Of a stretch of DNA of 50,749 bases, positions 27,406 through 37,267 are shown in pieces. A model generated the notes under the pieces. The model was not told the DNA's origin. It made no database searches and worked only from the letters and a program-made list of their open reading frames with translations. The DNA comes from Enterococcus gallinarum NBRC 100675. Its GTDB lineage: Bacteria > Bacillota > Bacilli > Lactobacillales > Enterococcaceae. Numbering within the stretch: the stretch's first letter is position 1; each line of letters opens with the position of its first letter. The DNA is taken from positions 1-50,749 of the forward strand of contig NZ_BCQE01000028.1 of the NCBI RefSeq assembly GCF_001544275.1, read 5' to 3'. The position numbers were made by a program, and so were the translations under genes.

Positions 27406-28317
27406 TTAGAACAATCCGATCAAGTGTCCACCGATACCGACTAAGAACAAACCGATAATGATGATGATTGGAGAAACTTTTTTCTTCAATAACCACATAC
27501 ATAACAAAGTAAGTAATAATGCTGCCAATCCAGGAATCAATTGATCCAAGTTGTTTTGCAAAGTTGTTACTTTCGTATCTGTTAATGCACGGCCTTCAGC
27601 GACTTGTTGGAATGCTTGTTGTAACCCTTCTGGACCTGATGGCAATTTTGCCCAATCCACATATGCTCCTTCATCAAGAGGGACGCGAGATACAACTGGT
27701 GCAAATGAAATTGATACCCAACGTTGAACAAGCGATCCTAATACGAACATCCCTAGGATTGAAGCACCTTTTGTTACGTCTTGCAACAAACCACCTGAAA
27801 GGTCATCTGTGATTTTTGATCCGGCACGGTAGCCAAATTCTTGTGTATACCACATAAATGCCCAACGAATGATATTCCAAGCCAAGAAGAAGATGATTGG
27901 ACCTAAGATGTTTCCTCCTAACGCTAGAGAAGCACCTAGAGCTCCTAACATCGGACGAACAGTAAACCAGAATACAGGGTCACCGACACCAGCCAAAGGA
28001 CCCATCATACCAACTTTTACCCCTTGGATCGCTACATCATCGACAGCGGCTCCATTGGCACGTTCTTCTTCCAATGCTAAAGTTACCCCTAGAATTGGTG
28101 AAGCAATATATGGGTGAGTGTTAAAGAATTCCAAATGACGCTTCAAAGCAGCGGCACGGTCTTCTTTTGTTTTGTATAATTTTTTGATTGCTGGAATCAT
28201 TGAGAATGCCCAACCACCATTTTGCATACGTTCATAGTTCCATGAACCTTGAATGAAGGTAGAGCGCCATGCTACGGCTAAACGATCTTTTTTACTTAAT
28301 TGAATTTTTTCTGCCAT
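27406..28317 (-). CDS. manZ: Mannose PTS EIID component
   Basis: The 303-residue protein matches EIID-Man: N-terminal amphipathic region KIQLSKKDRLAVAWRSTFIQGSWNYERMQNGGW, central RPMLGALGASLALGGN and a C-terminal helix ending LIGLF. It sits with EIIC in the membrane and transports mannose, glucose and related hexoses. In Enterococcus and Listeria (MptD) it is also a receptor for class IIa bacteriocins. Confidence 0.95.
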   Translation of the reverse strand: MAEKIQLSKKDRLAVAWRSTFIQGSWNYERMQNGGWAFSMIPAIKKLYKTKEDRAAALKRHLEFFNTHPYIASPILGVTLALEEERANGAAVDDVAIQGVKVGMMGPLAGVGDPVFWFTVRPMLGALGASLALGGNILGPIIFFLAWNIIRWAFMWYTQEFGYRAGSKITDDLSGGLLQDVTKGASILGMFVLGSLVQRWVSISFAPVVSRVPLDEGAYVDWAKLPSGPEGLQQAFQQVAEGRALTDTKVTTLQNNLDQLIPGLAALLLTLLCMWLLKKKVSPIIIIIGLFLVGIGGHLIGLF

Positions 28318-28337
28318 TTTTTTCTCCTCCTTCGATT

Positions 28338-29141
28338 CTAATAGTCATTCAAGATATCGCCTAGAGGGTCGCCAGTGTTGCTGCCGCCGCCTCCATTTGA
28401 TGATCCGCCCATTTTGGTGATGTTCAAGTAAATCAATGCAATAGCTACTGCCAAAGCACCGATCGCAATCAATGTCAATTCAGAAATCGCTGCAATCACA
28501 AAACCAATGATGAAGAATGGCCATACTTCACGAGTTGCCATCATGTTGATAACCATTGCGTAACCTACGGCAACAACCATACCACCACCGATAGCCATAC
28601 CATCTGTTAACCAAGCTGGCATAGATTCTAGGAAGTTTTGAACAGTTGCAGCTGGAATTGCTAGCAATGCTGCTGCTGGAATCGCAATACGAATCCCTTG
28701 CATACATACGGCAATCACATGCCACATTTCGATTTTGCGGATATTACCTTCTTCAGCAGCTGCATCCATAAAGTGAACGATTGGTACAGCTAATGTACGT
28801 ACGATCATTGTTAAGAACAAACCAGCTACAGCCAAAGGAATCGCAACGGCAATGGCTGTGTCAACACCGCCACGTCCTTGTCCACCTAAAACTAAAATAA
28901 TTGCAGATGCAACAGATGCCAATGCAGCATCCGGTGCGACAGCGGCACCAATGTTTGCCCAACCTAGCGCGATCATTTGTAATGATCCACCTAAAATAAT
29001 ACATGCTTCTAAGTTACCGGTCACTAGACCGATCAATGTACATGCCACTAGCGGTTGGTGGAATTGGAATTCATCCAAGATCCCTTCCATACCAGCTAAA
29101 AAGGCAACGACTACTACTAATACCATAGATATAATAGACAT
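28338..29141 (-). CDS. manY: Mannose PTS EIIC component
   Basis: The 267-residue membrane protein begins MSIISMVLVVVVAFLAGMEG and has the EIIC-Man motifs GNLEACIILGGSLQMIALGWANIGAAVAPDAALA. The C-terminus is Gly/Ser/Asn-rich (MGGSSNGGGG), an unusual flexible tail compared with the core family. It is 20 bp upstream of manZ and co-transcribed. It is the second membrane subunit and a class IIa bacteriocin target. Confidence 0.95.
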   Translation of the reverse strand: MSIISMVLVVVVAFLAGMEGILDEFQFHQPLVACTLIGLVTGNLEACIILGGSLQMIALGWANIGAAVAPDAALASVASAIILVLGGQGRGGVDTAIAVAIPLAVAGLFLTMIVRTLAVPIVHFMDAAAEEGNIRKIEMWHVIAVCMQGIRIAIPAAALLAIPAATVQNFLESMPAWLTDGMAIGGGMVVAVGYAMVINMMATREVWPFFIIGFVIAAISELTLIAIGALAVAIALIYLNITKMGGSSNGGGGSNTGDPLGDILNDY

Positions 29142-29171
29142 GATAGACCTCCTATTTAGTTGTATACTTTT

Positions 29172-30161
29172 TTACTTGTTCGACAATTCGTTTTTCGCTT
29201 TACGCAAAATTTCATCCATGTTGTCGCGTGAATCGTTTGGTACTTTACGCACATCAAATTTGATGCCCCGTGATTTTAGTTCTTCGAACGTTTCAACGTC
29301 TTCAGTACCCATAGACAATACTTTACTTACAACAACTTTTCCGACTGAGTGAGCCATTGAACCAACGTTGACTTCTTGAATGTCTACGCCGCCTTCTACT
29401 ACTCGCAATACATCTTCTGGATTTTCAAACAATAGCAATGCTTTCGTATTACCAAAACGAGGGTCTTTTGACACTTCGATCATTTTGTCTACTGGAATAA
29501 CATTGGCTTTTACTCCTGGAGGAGCTGCTTGTTCGATCAATTTTTTACGCAAGTCGTCTTTTGCAACTGCATCTGATACTACGATGATCCGTGATGGATT
29601 CACTGATTTTGTCCATGCAGTAGCTACTTGTCCGTGAAGCAAACGAGAGTCAACACGAGCCAATACAATTTTGATCTTGCCATCGCCCAGTACAGTACCT
29701 GGAGGAAGTGATCCTTTAGGTTGATCGTCAGCCACAACTGGAGCAGCAGCTTCTGCCGGTTCAAGTTCTTCTGGTTTCACCTTGACCCCTTCTTTAGCTG
29801 TTTCAATGATATGTGCAGCAATCTCATGTGCTGTATTCATTGAAAAACGTGAAGCGTAAGCCTCGATGACCATTGGTAAATTCATACCAGCTACGATTGC
29901 CCATTTGTCTTTGTGGTCTTCAAACAAGCTGTTTGCTTGGTTGAAAGGTGTACCGCCCCAAAGATCAACTAAGAATAATACTTCTTCTTGATCGTCGAAT
30001 GTGGCGATTGCTTCTTGCATTTTTGCTTTGATATCATCTGGGCCTTCACTTGGCATCAATGTTACAGCTTTAACATTTTCTTGTTCGCCGAAAATCATTG
30101 AACCAGATTGCAAAATGCCGTTTGCAAATTCTCCATGACTTGCTAGGATAATTCCTACCAT
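29172..30161 (-). CDS. manX: Mannose PTS EIIAB component
   Basis: ATG at 30161 (MVGIILASHGEFANGILQSG) follows AGGAGG; the track upstream adds residues without a ribosome binding site. The product has 329 residues. The EIIA domain (1-130) has active His9 in SHGEF; a linker (about 130-165) is Ala/Pro/Glu-rich; and the EIIB domain (170-329) has its active His in DSRLLHGQVATAW. It passes phosphate from HPr to the incoming sugar through EIIC/EIID. Confidence 0.95.
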   Translation of the reverse strand: MVGIILASHGEFANGILQSGSMIFGEQENVKAVTLMPSEGPDDIKAKMQEAIATFDDQEEVLFLVDLWGGTPFNQANSLFEDHKDKWAIVAGMNLPMVIEAYASRFSMNTAHEIAAHIIETAKEGVKVKPEELEPAEAAAPVVADDQPKGSLPPGTVLGDGKIKIVLARVDSRLLHGQVATAWTKSVNPSRIIVVSDAVAKDDLRKKLIEQAAPPGVKANVIPVDKMIEVSKDPRFGNTKALLLFENPEDVLRVVEGGVDIQEVNVGSMAHSVGKVVVSKVLSMGTEDVETFEELKSRGIKFDVRKVPNDSRDNMDEILRKAKNELSNK

Positions 30162-30231
30162 CTTTTTACCTCCTATTTCAAAATTGATAAATGTGACACT
30201 TAAATGAAAGAAAAAAAGCAACGACGAAAAA

Positions 30232-30732
30232 TCAAGTGTGACTACCCTCTTTTTCCAAAATATCCATCAAATAGATTTTACGATCAGCAGGAACTTTTCG
30301 AATCTCGACTTCAATGCCCTGTTTCTGCAAATAAAGCAGTGATTCGAGGTCTTGATCATTGACAGAAACAAAATTAGTGATCATCCGCTTTCCTATCGAA
30401 AAGCTCATTCCTCCAATATTGACTGAATGAATCGGTAATCCGCCTTTGACTAGTGTGACAACATCTTGAGGATTGGTAAATAATAACATGACTTTTTGGG
30501 TATCAAATAATGCGTTATGTGCAACCTCAAGCATTTTCGCCACTGTGACGACATTGGATTTGATTCCTGGTGGAGCGGCTTCTTTCAAAAGAAATTTGCG
30601 AAGCTGATCATTTGCGACTTCGTCACTGACAACGATGATTCGGTTAATACCAGTCATTTTCGACCAGGCTGTTGCTACTTGACCATGAATCAAACGATCA
30701 TCGATCCGAGCAAGACGTATATCCATTCCCAT
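30232..30732 (-). CDS. Standalone mannose-family EIIB
   Basis: The 166-residue protein is a complete EIIB-Man domain with active His in DDRLIHGQVATAW near residue 16, paralogous to the EIIB half of manX. ATG at 30732 follows AGGAGG. It is the first gene of the operon behind the -24/-12 promoter, an arrangement also seen in E. faecalis mpt. The paralogue pair in one operon suggests a regulatory rather than transport role for this copy. Confidence 0.9.
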   Translation of the reverse strand: MGMDIRLARIDDRLIHGQVATAWSKMTGINRIIVVSDEVANDQLRKFLLKEAAPPGIKSNVVTVAKMLEVAHNALFDTQKVMLLFTNPQDVVTLVKGGLPIHSVNIGGMSFSIGKRMITNFVSVNDQDLESLLYLQKQGIEVEIRKVPADRKIYLMDILEKEGSHT

Positions 30733-30818
30733 CGTAAAAACCTCCTACATCCATCGATCCGCTGGCTATTTGTGGATCCCTTACTTTTTTCATTCACCTC
30801 CTGTATCCACTTATATAG

Positions 30819-30836
30819 AAGCAAGAAGCGTGCCAA
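30819..30836 (-). promoter_or_regulatory. Sigma-54 (-24/-12) promoter of the mannose PTS operon
   Basis: On the minus strand TTGGCAC (30836-30830), five bases, TTGCTT (30824-30819) matches the sigma-54 consensus TTGGCAC-N5-TTGCWT at every key base. It lies about 90 bp before the EIIB gene. The next gene upstream encodes a LevR-type activator, as expected for such a promoter. Confidence 0.9.
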
Positions 30837-30889
30837 CTTTTATACAATACACTAATCTTTGGAAAGGCTTAAGAATCGACCTCTCAACG

Positions 30890-30938
30890 ATACACTAAAA
30901 AAGATACACTGAGAAACAGTGTATCTTTTTTAGTGTAT
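30890..30938. terminator. 22-bp inverted repeat terminator after mptR
   Basis: The arms 30890-30911 and 30917-30938 are perfectly complementary (ATACACT, six A, GATACACTG and its complement) around an AGAAA loop. It closes the activator gene 16 bp past its stop and separates it from the -24/-12 promoter; the stem has internal A and T runs, so it can stop polymerase from both sides. Confidence 0.88.
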
Positions 30939-30953
30939 TCTATTGTTAATGTA

Positions 30954-33779
30954 TTATTGATCAGCCAAAACCGTTTTTTCTTGATGATTTTTAATCAACT
31001 CTGCTAAGTAATATTCTTCGCTTTCTGGTATTTCTACATTTAATAAGCGGGAGAACGAGCGAACATGGATATGAAGTTTTTTGTACATCGGTTCTTGCTT
31101 CAGTTCAGAAACAAGGGATTCATCGACAGTTAAAGGTTGCTTTAATACGATCCGTTCGATCATTCCAGCAGAATGGAGCACAAAATTGATTTGAAACCCT
31201 GGTAATGCATCCGTCAATTCTAAATCATTGATCAATTGATGGCCGAATTGCCACAATGGCTCGATAACTTTTCGCGGATTGACAAAAGTCAGGTTTTGCT
31301 CCATATATTTAAAACAAATTTCTTCTGCCTGTTCTTCACCAAGTTCGACATCTTGTTCAAAACTCAGATCATTCTCTAACAAAATTTCTTCCAACAGTTG
31401 ATCTACATCTTGATCAATGAATCGTTCCAGAGAAATAAAAGGCGCATCGATTTTAGGATCTATGATCCCTGTCGCGGCGATCAGTTGATACTGTCTTTGT
31501 ATGGGTTCTAACTCAGTCTTTAAATCAGCCACTGAAAGTGTCACAACCTCTACATTCTGATTTTGACGTTTCGAGAGCGAACTTTGAATCAGTTCTTTGA
31601 TCCTCTGAGCCGTTCCTTTACCTGAGGCACAGATGGCTAAGATGGCTTTGCGATGATGATTACTTAAGTGTCCCTCTGGCTGTTCAACGGAACCATAGCC
31701 GCGAAATTTTCTAAGCGATTCATACAAACTATCGATGTCCGTGCCGATAACTGATGCTTTTCGGACTGTTTCCAAAACGATTGATGTCGTCACCATATCG
31801 ACAGTCCGTACAATCACACCTGTTTCCCTTTGAATCTCATTGTTGAAGGTAGCTAAAGATCCCATATCTACTAATAAAATCACGCCGCTACCATCATTAA
31901 CTGCTTGAACACTTTCTTCGATCTTTTTCAATGCGACGGTTGGCGGCATGTCCAAAGGCATGTCTACTGCTGCCACTTGATCCACTTCTAAAAGTTGTTG
32001 AACCACTTGAACCATACTGCTTGCCGTGCTGTTCCCATGAGCCGCTACAACTACACCAATTTTTCCAGAGGAATGGGCAGTCCGCAAAGATACGAGTAAA
32101 ACAGCCAAATAATAGGTTTCACTTTCAGGAATCGATACTTTGAAACTATCACCAATAAATGTACGAATTTCTTTAGCAACTTCAAACTCTTTCGGATAGT
32201 CGGCGACCATTTGGCGAATATTGTCATTGGTATGCCGTTCTTCTCCCAGATGAATTTTTTTCAAAAAAGAACTAATGTGTAAGCTCATCGCGTAAACAAA
32301 ATTTTGCTGAAATTCATAGTTCAGCCTTGTGCGTACCAAATCATAAATACGATTTGTCACTGTGATCACTTTTTGATCCACAAACTCGCTCAATTTGTTT
32401 TCTGAATTGAAAGAAAAGCCGTGATCTTTGTAAAATGATTTCAAATGAACATTAATATCTGTAGATATGAAATGATTGATAGCTTCTTGATCCAGCCCAT
32501 CCGCTTTTAATAAAGCAGCTTTATCTCCGATAATATCGTAAAGATTATATGGTAATTCATAAGAATCGGATTGAATATTATTAAGATTTTGGTTTGGTTG
32601 AACACGCACAGTCGGCTCAAGAATTTTGGACAGCTCTGCTAACTCATCTCGGCGATTCCCCAAGACCATTAATCCTGAGCGGATTCCTTCGGGAAGTTCG
32701 TCCAAATCAATCTCGATTTCATCTTGTTGCATATGATTCAAAAACCCTCGTGCACAGACCAACTGAACGTTGGACTTCAATTGACCAATATTTCCGAAGC
32801 TGACACTGCCAATCAACGCTTTAACGACATCTTCAGTCAATGTGATCGTGCGTTGGATTCGTGTTGCTTCTTGTCCTACAAGTACCCGAACAAGATCCAC
32901 TTTTTCTGATGCAGGTCGTTTTTCAAAAAACGGCAGTTGGATATTGATCGGAATTCTCCGAGTAAAAGTGTCCAACAATGTCGAATTGGGATCCTCAGTA
33001 GTTGCTCCTACGATACGAACATTGGCTTGATGATTTTTACCAGTCTCACCTAACCGACTAAAGGTTCCATGATCCATAAAGTAAAAAATCATTTCTTGTC
33101 CTTCAGGCGGCAATCGATGAATTTCATCAAGAAATAACATACTTTCATCCGCCTGATCAATGATCCCAGTTTTCTCCTGATCCGCTCCGGTAAAAGCACC
33201 GCGTACATAACCGAACAAATGGCTCATAAGCAACTCTGGATTATTGGCATAATCGGCACAGTTGAAAACGATCAACTCTTTTTCCTCTTCGATCACCTGA
33301 TTGCTTTTCGCAAACTGAAACATGGCGTGAGCAAAATACGTCTTCCCTGAACCTGTTGGTCCAGTGATCAAACAATTCAGCCCCTTAGGAGGATACAGAA
33401 TTGCTGCTTTGGCTTGTTCGACAGCATTTTTCATGCTGCCGTTCACACCAATGATCGTTGAAAAAATATCACGGTTTCCCAATTTGACATCCACTCGCTG
33501 CGGCGTAGCTTTCTCTCTTTGGGGTCGGTTCTCTTTATAACTTGGGACATATTTCTCAGGCCCAGACCGTGCATCTTGAGCTACCCAATACCTCACTGGC
33601 CGGGTATCACTCTTTTGAACGCGGCCTTCTTTGACAAGTTGATTCAAATCTTTGCTGGCATTGCTTCGTTGGATCATCAATTGATCAGCGACCTCTGATG
33701 TCGTCGTTCCCTTTTCATTCAAGCCATTTTCTGTATTTTCCAATAAAAATTGATAAATACGCTCAATCCGTTTCCCCAA
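30954..33779 (-). CDS. mptR: LevR-type sigma-54 activator with PRD domains
   Basis: The preferred start is TTG at 33779 (LGKRIERIYQFLLENTENGL), 8 bp after AAGGAGG; upstream in-frame codons lack a ribosome binding site. The 941-residue protein has an N-terminal HTH (about 1-75), an AAA+ domain (100-340) with Walker A GPTGSGKT and the sigma-54 contact motif GAFTGA, a first PRD (about 430-550), an EIIA-Man-like domain (575-700), an EIIB-like domain (740-830) and a C-terminal PRD. PTS phosphorylation of the PRDs reports sugar supply. It activates the adjacent PTS operon. Confidence 0.93.
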   Translation of the reverse strand: MGKRIERIYQFLLENTENGLNEKGTTTSEVADQLMIQRSNASKDLNQLVKEGRVQKSDTRPVRYWVAQDARSGPEKYVPSYKENRPQREKATPQRVDVKLGNRDIFSTIIGVNGSMKNAVEQAKAAILYPPKGLNCLITGPTGSGKTYFAHAMFQFAKSNQVIEEEKELIVFNCADYANNPELLMSHLFGYVRGAFTGADQEKTGIIDQADESMLFLDEIHRLPPEGQEMIFYFMDHGTFSRLGETGKNHQANVRIVGATTEDPNSTLLDTFTRRIPINIQLPFFEKRPASEKVDLVRVLVGQEATRIQRTITLTEDVVKALIGSVSFGNIGQLKSNVQLVCARGFLNHMQQDEIEIDLDELPEGIRSGLMVLGNRRDELAELSKILEPTVRVQPNQNLNNIQSDSYELPYNLYDIIGDKAALLKADGLDQEAINHFISTDINVHLKSFYKDHGFSFNSENKLSEFVDQKVITVTNRIYDLVRTRLNYEFQQNFVYAMSLHISSFLKKIHLGEERHTNDNIRQMVADYPKEFEVAKEIRTFIGDSFKVSIPESETYYLAVLLVSLRTAHSSGKIGVVVAAHGNSTASSMVQVVQQLLEVDQVAAVDMPLDMPPTVALKKIEESVQAVNDGSGVILLVDMGSLATFNNEIQRETGVIVRTVDMVTTSIVLETVRKASVIGTDIDSLYESLRKFRGYGSVEQPEGHLSNHHRKAILAICASGKGTAQRIKELIQSSLSKRQNQNVEVVTLSVADLKTELEPIQRQYQLIAATGIIDPKIDAPFISLERFIDQDVDQLLEEILLENDLSFEQDVELGEEQAEEICFKYMEQNLTFVNPRKVIEPLWQFGHQLINDLELTDALPGFQINFVLHSAGMIERIVLKQPLTVDESLVSELKQEPMYKKLHIHVRSFSRLLNVEIPESEEYYLAELIKNHQEKTVLADQ

Positions 33780-34010
33780 CAGCTCCGCCTCCTTGAAAGT
33801 TTTATCCTTGAATACTTTAATGGGTTTGAATAAAAATTGCAAATCTTTTCTGAATACTTTCCCTACTCAAACCAGCCAATAACCTAGCCACCCTTAAACA
33901 CGTCCCTTGTAAAATCTTGCAGCATGCAGCACTAACCATTTTTTCATAGCGCCTTTTGATTAACTTAAGAATAAAGCATTTAGCAAAAAAAAGACAATCT
34001 AATGCTATGA

Positions 34011-34547
34011 TTATTGTGTCAATGGGTAGGGAATAAATTTTGGCACGTCACCATCAAACTGCTGCAACTCTTTTTGCATCCATAAAACATCGTGCCACTG
34101 CTCGAACTTATAGCCAATTTGTGGGAAACATGCAACTTCTTTGTAACCAAATTTTTGATGGAACCCCACACTGCCTTCATTTCCAGCCGTGATACAAGCG
34201 GTCAAATTTACGATATTTTGTTTTTTCAACTCTGACTCCAAATGATGATAAAGCATCGTTCCTATCCCTTTTGCTTTTACTTCTCGATCGATGTAAACCG
34301 TCACTTCCGCCGTCCAGTCATAGGCAGCTCGTGTTTTATAAGCGGTGGCATAAGCATAGCCAAGAATGACACCATTTTCTTCAGCAATTAAGTATGGATA
34401 ACGCTGAAGCGTTTGAGTGATCCGGTGCGCAAATTCTTCCTCAGTTGGTATCTCCGTTTCAAAAGTAATAGCCGTATGATCTACATAAGGCGCATAAATT
34501 TTTAACAATGCTTTGGCATCTGCAACAGCAGCCTTTCGAATGTTCAT
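34011..34547 (-). CDS. GNAT N-acetyltransferase (PAT-like)
   Basis: The 178-residue protein resembles the phosphinothricin acetyltransferase (YncA) branch: N-terminal MNIRKAAVADAKALLKIYAPYV, the acetyl-CoA loop KAKGIGTMLYHHLE and the C-terminal VGFHQKFGYKEVA. The C-terminus has an extra 20 residues (LQQFDGDVPKFIPYPLTQ). Substrate unknown; methionine sulfoximine-type amino acids are typical for this branch. Confidence 0.8.
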   Translation of the reverse strand: MNIRKAAVADAKALLKIYAPYVDHTAITFETEIPTEEEFAHRITQTLQRYPYLIAEENGVILGYAYATAYKTRAAYDWTAEVTVYIDREVKAKGIGTMLYHHLESELKKQNIVNLTACITAGNEGSVGFHQKFGYKEVACFPQIGYKFEQWHDVLWMQKELQQFDGDVPKFIPYPLTQ

Positions 34548-34592
34548 ATATTCCCTTCTTTCTTCAAATTTTTATCAGTATACCTTTCTAAT

Positions 34593-34626
34593 AAAAAAAA
34601 GACAATCCTTGTCTAAAAACAAGGAT
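34593..34626 (-). terminator. Terminator after the lipid kinase gene
   Basis: AATCCTTGT (34604-34612) pairs with ACAAGGAT (34619-34626). On the minus strand eight or more U follow within 34593-34600 after GTC. It lies about 20 bp past the stop of the gene at 34644. Confidence 0.78.
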
Positions 34627-34643
34627 CATCTTTACCAACTAGC

Positions 34644-35552
34644 TTATGCTTGATTTTTTTCTTGCCCGCAAAACACAGTAATATGTTGTGGTAATACTTG
34701 GATCTCAACCGGCAGACTTGGACCCGGGTCTCCATCGACATTGGTTTCGATCGTTGCATCATCCAGTAGTTTGATCTGCGCTTTCTCAAACGTTAGATAT
34801 CCAAGGGATTCGTTGGATTCCGTCACTCCTTTTAGCAGTTCGGGAATACTCTTGATGGTTTCCCAAAGATTGCTGTCTTTAATGTAGATAAGATGCAATT
34901 TCCCATCATTCGTACTCGCTTCTGGTAACAGCGATTCAAAACCACCGATCGTATTCGACGACCCTACGATCAGTGTGCTGCTTTCAATTTTGGTTTCTGT
35001 TGCTTCCTGACCAGTAGTGATAATTTCAAATTGATGACTTTCATTTTTGCGTACTTCCCGCAACCCGGAAAGAAAATAAGCCATTTTTCCAAGTTTCGTT
35101 TTTTCTTCAACTTCAACATTGTTGATAGCTGCTGGAATGATGCCGATCGCCACTACATTCATAAAATAATCGTCATTGATTTTCCCAATATCGATTTTGC
35201 GAGAATGATCCAGCGAAAACGATTCGATTGCTTCTTCAGGATCAAGAGGAATGGCCAATGCACGAGCCAAGTCATTGACTGTACCTAGAGGGAAAAAGCC
35301 AAAACGCGGACGCTCCTCATGACTAGCAATTCCGCTGATCGCCTCATTAACTGTACCATCACCTCCCATTGCAAACACGCTATCCACGGAGCCGACAGCT
35401 TCAGATGCGAATCGCTCGGCATCGCCCGCTTTTTCTGTGTGTGCAACAGCCACTTCATCAAATAATTCCTGCAATTTTTTTGTTGCTAATTCCTCGTATT
35501 CTGCAGCTTTTTCGCCTCCTGAACTAGGATTGACGATCAATAGTGCTTTCAT
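34644..35552 (-). CDS. Diacylglycerol/lipid kinase (DgkB/YegS family)
   Basis: ATG at 35552 (MKALLIVNPSSGGEKAAEYE) follows AAGGAGG, shortening the frame by 11 residues. The 302-residue product has the lipid kinase motif AMGGDGTVNEAISGI near residue 60 and the C-terminal sandwich domain typical of DagK. It probably recycles diacylglycerol from lipoteichoic acid synthesis. Substrate assignment (diacylglycerol versus other lipids) is by family only. Confidence 0.88.
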   Translation of the reverse strand: MKALLIVNPSSGGEKAAEYEELATKKLQELFDEVAVAHTEKAGDAERFASEAVGSVDSVFAMGGDGTVNEAISGIASHEERPRFGFFPLGTVNDLARALAIPLDPEEAIESFSLDHSRKIDIGKINDDYFMNVVAIGIIPAAINNVEVEEKTKLGKMAYFLSGLREVRKNESHQFEIITTGQEATETKIESSTLIVGSSNTIGGFESLLPEASTNDGKLHLIYIKDSNLWETIKSIPELLKGVTESNESLGYLTFEKAQIKLLDDATIETNVDGDPGPSLPVEIQVLPQHITVFCGQEKNQA

Positions 35553-35702
35553 CTCCTCTGCCTCCTTAATGCTACTTCGTTTCACATTTTAGTATAACAA
35601 AGAGCCACCAGATTTGTCTTTTTTGCAAACCACCGCGAATAGCTCTGAACGGATCTCCAATTGAATCGAATAGGGCTGTGTGTATTGCCGTATTTCTTAC
35701 TC

Positions 35703-36488
35703 TTAGACCAATCGTTTGCGTAAACGCCCCGAAATAAAATCAATACAGGTAACTGTCAAAATAATACCAAGCAAAATGATGCCCACACGACTCCAAGACC
35801 GTGCATTGATAGCAAAAATCATCGGTGTACCAATCCCTCCTGCTCCCACTATTCCCAGAATCGATGCAGAGCGAACAGCTAATTCAAAACGATATAAAGT
35901 AAACGACAAAAATTCTGGAATCAACTGCGGTAAAGTCGCAAATCCTAAAACCGCCCAACGATTTCCGCCAGCACTCACAACAGATTCAGAAGGTCCCTGA
36001 TCCATATTTTCGATCGCTTCACTATATAACTTGGCTAACATACCTATGGAGTGGACACTGACGGCTAAAACGCCCGCAAAAGATCCTGGACCAACAGTTT
36101 TAATAAACATGATGGCTAGAACAATCTCAGGAAACGTGCGAATCGCTGTTAAGATGACTTTTCCTGTGCCAGACAAGAATCTAGGTGTATTTTTGCTTCG
36201 AGCTGCCCAAAACGCAAAAGGAATACTTAATAAAGAAGAAATAAATGTACCAACAAAAGCGATGGCTACAGTTTCAATCATTAAACTGATCAAATCTTCT
36301 CCATCCCCGGTATAGACATAACTCCAATCCGGATGGATCAATCCGTAGAAAATTGCCCCTAAGATTTGACCAACGTTTTCTTTAATAGCAGCTAAGGGGA
36401 TTCCTGAAAATGCCCAAATATAAATAGCAACCAGAACGAGCACGAAAAGCCATTTTCTTTTTTTCTGGGGTTCCGTTGGCAACATCAT
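35703..36488 (-). CDS. phnE: Phosphonate-type ABC permease (second PhnE)
   Basis: The 261-residue permease starts at an ATG overlapping the preceding phnE stop. It has six membrane segments and the PhnE signature region VVSAGGNRWAVLGFATLPQLIPEFLSF, then GIVGAGGIGTPMIFA. It is the last gene of the phn operon and forms a heterodimeric channel with the other PhnE. Confidence 0.9.
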   Translation of the reverse strand: MMLPTEPQKKRKWLFVLVLVAIYIWAFSGIPLAAIKENVGQILGAIFYGLIHPDWSYVYTGDGEDLISLMIETVAIAFVGTFISSLLSIPFAFWAARSKNTPRFLSGTGKVILTAIRTFPEIVLAIMFIKTVGPGSFAGVLAVSVHSIGMLAKLYSEAIENMDQGPSESVVSAGGNRWAVLGFATLPQLIPEFLSFTLYRFELAVRSASILGIVGAGGIGTPMIFAINARSWSRVGIILLGIILTVTCIDFISGRLRKRLV

Positions 36489-37267
36489 AGCAATCGCTCC
36501 CTTACTCTATTACTGATGGTATCTATAAGAAGAACAACGATAAAAATCGCCAAAACGATAATTGCCGTTTGGTCGTAGCGAAATTGACTCAATGACCGTT
36601 GCAAAAAGACACCGATTCCTCCCGCGCCGATATACCCTAAGATCGTTGAGGCGCGCACATTGATCTCAAAGGCGTACAAAAGATAACTCAAAAAATGACT
36701 CGTTACCTGCGGAAGTACTGCGTAACGGATAATCGCCAGTTTTGATCCCCCTGAAGCGGTGACAGCCTCGATCGGTCCCGCATCAATTGTTTCGATCGAC
36801 TCATAAAATAATTTCGTAATCATCCCAAAAGAAAAGATGGAAATTGAAATCACACCAGCTACCGGACCAATACCGACAACTGCTACGAACAGCGCCGCCA
36901 ACATCAAATCAGGAATCGTTCGTACAATATTCAAAAGAAAGCGAAAAATCCCCGATAACCAAGGAATTGTTAGGATATTTCTGGCTGCCAGCAAAGAAAA
37001 AGGCAAAGCAATGAGCGCCCCAAACGTTGTTCCGACAATTGCCATTTGAATGGTTTGAAGAAGAGGCTCTACAATGATCGTACTATACGACCAATCTGGT
37101 CGCAGCATTTTTATCAGTATCACGTTCATTTGATCCGCATTTTCAAAAAAACGGCGAAGATCGACTCCCGTAATCGATCCACTCAAAATCAAAACGAGCA
37201 AAAAAAGCACCAACCAGAGGATATTCTTCAATAGCCCACTTCGTTTAGGTAACAATTGAGTGGTCAT
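36485..37267 (-). CDS. phnE: Phosphonate-type ABC permease (first PhnE)
   Basis: The 260-residue permease has the same architecture as its neighbour, with [29 protein letters not shown] and [12 protein letters not shown]. It overlaps phnC by 4 bp (ATGA) and the second phnE by 4 bp. Two different PhnE subunits are usual in Firmicute systems. Confidence 0.9.
   Translation of the reverse strand: MTTQLLPKRSGLLKNILWLVLFLLVLILSGSITGVDLRRFFENADQMNVILIKMLRPDWSYSTIIVEPLLQTIQMAIVGTTFGALIALPFSLLAARNILTIPWLSGIFRFLLNIVRTIPDLMLAALFVAVVGIGPVAGVISISIFSFGMITKLFYESIETIDAGPIEAVTASGGSKLAIIRYAVLPQVTSHFLSYLLYAFEINVRASTILGYIGAGGIGVFLQRSLSQFRYDQTAIIVLAIFIVVLLIDTISNRVRERLL

Noticed and set aside
28852-29352. Plus-strand 166-codon frame
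   Set aside because: Antisense of the manY/manX junction, both of which are firmly identified.
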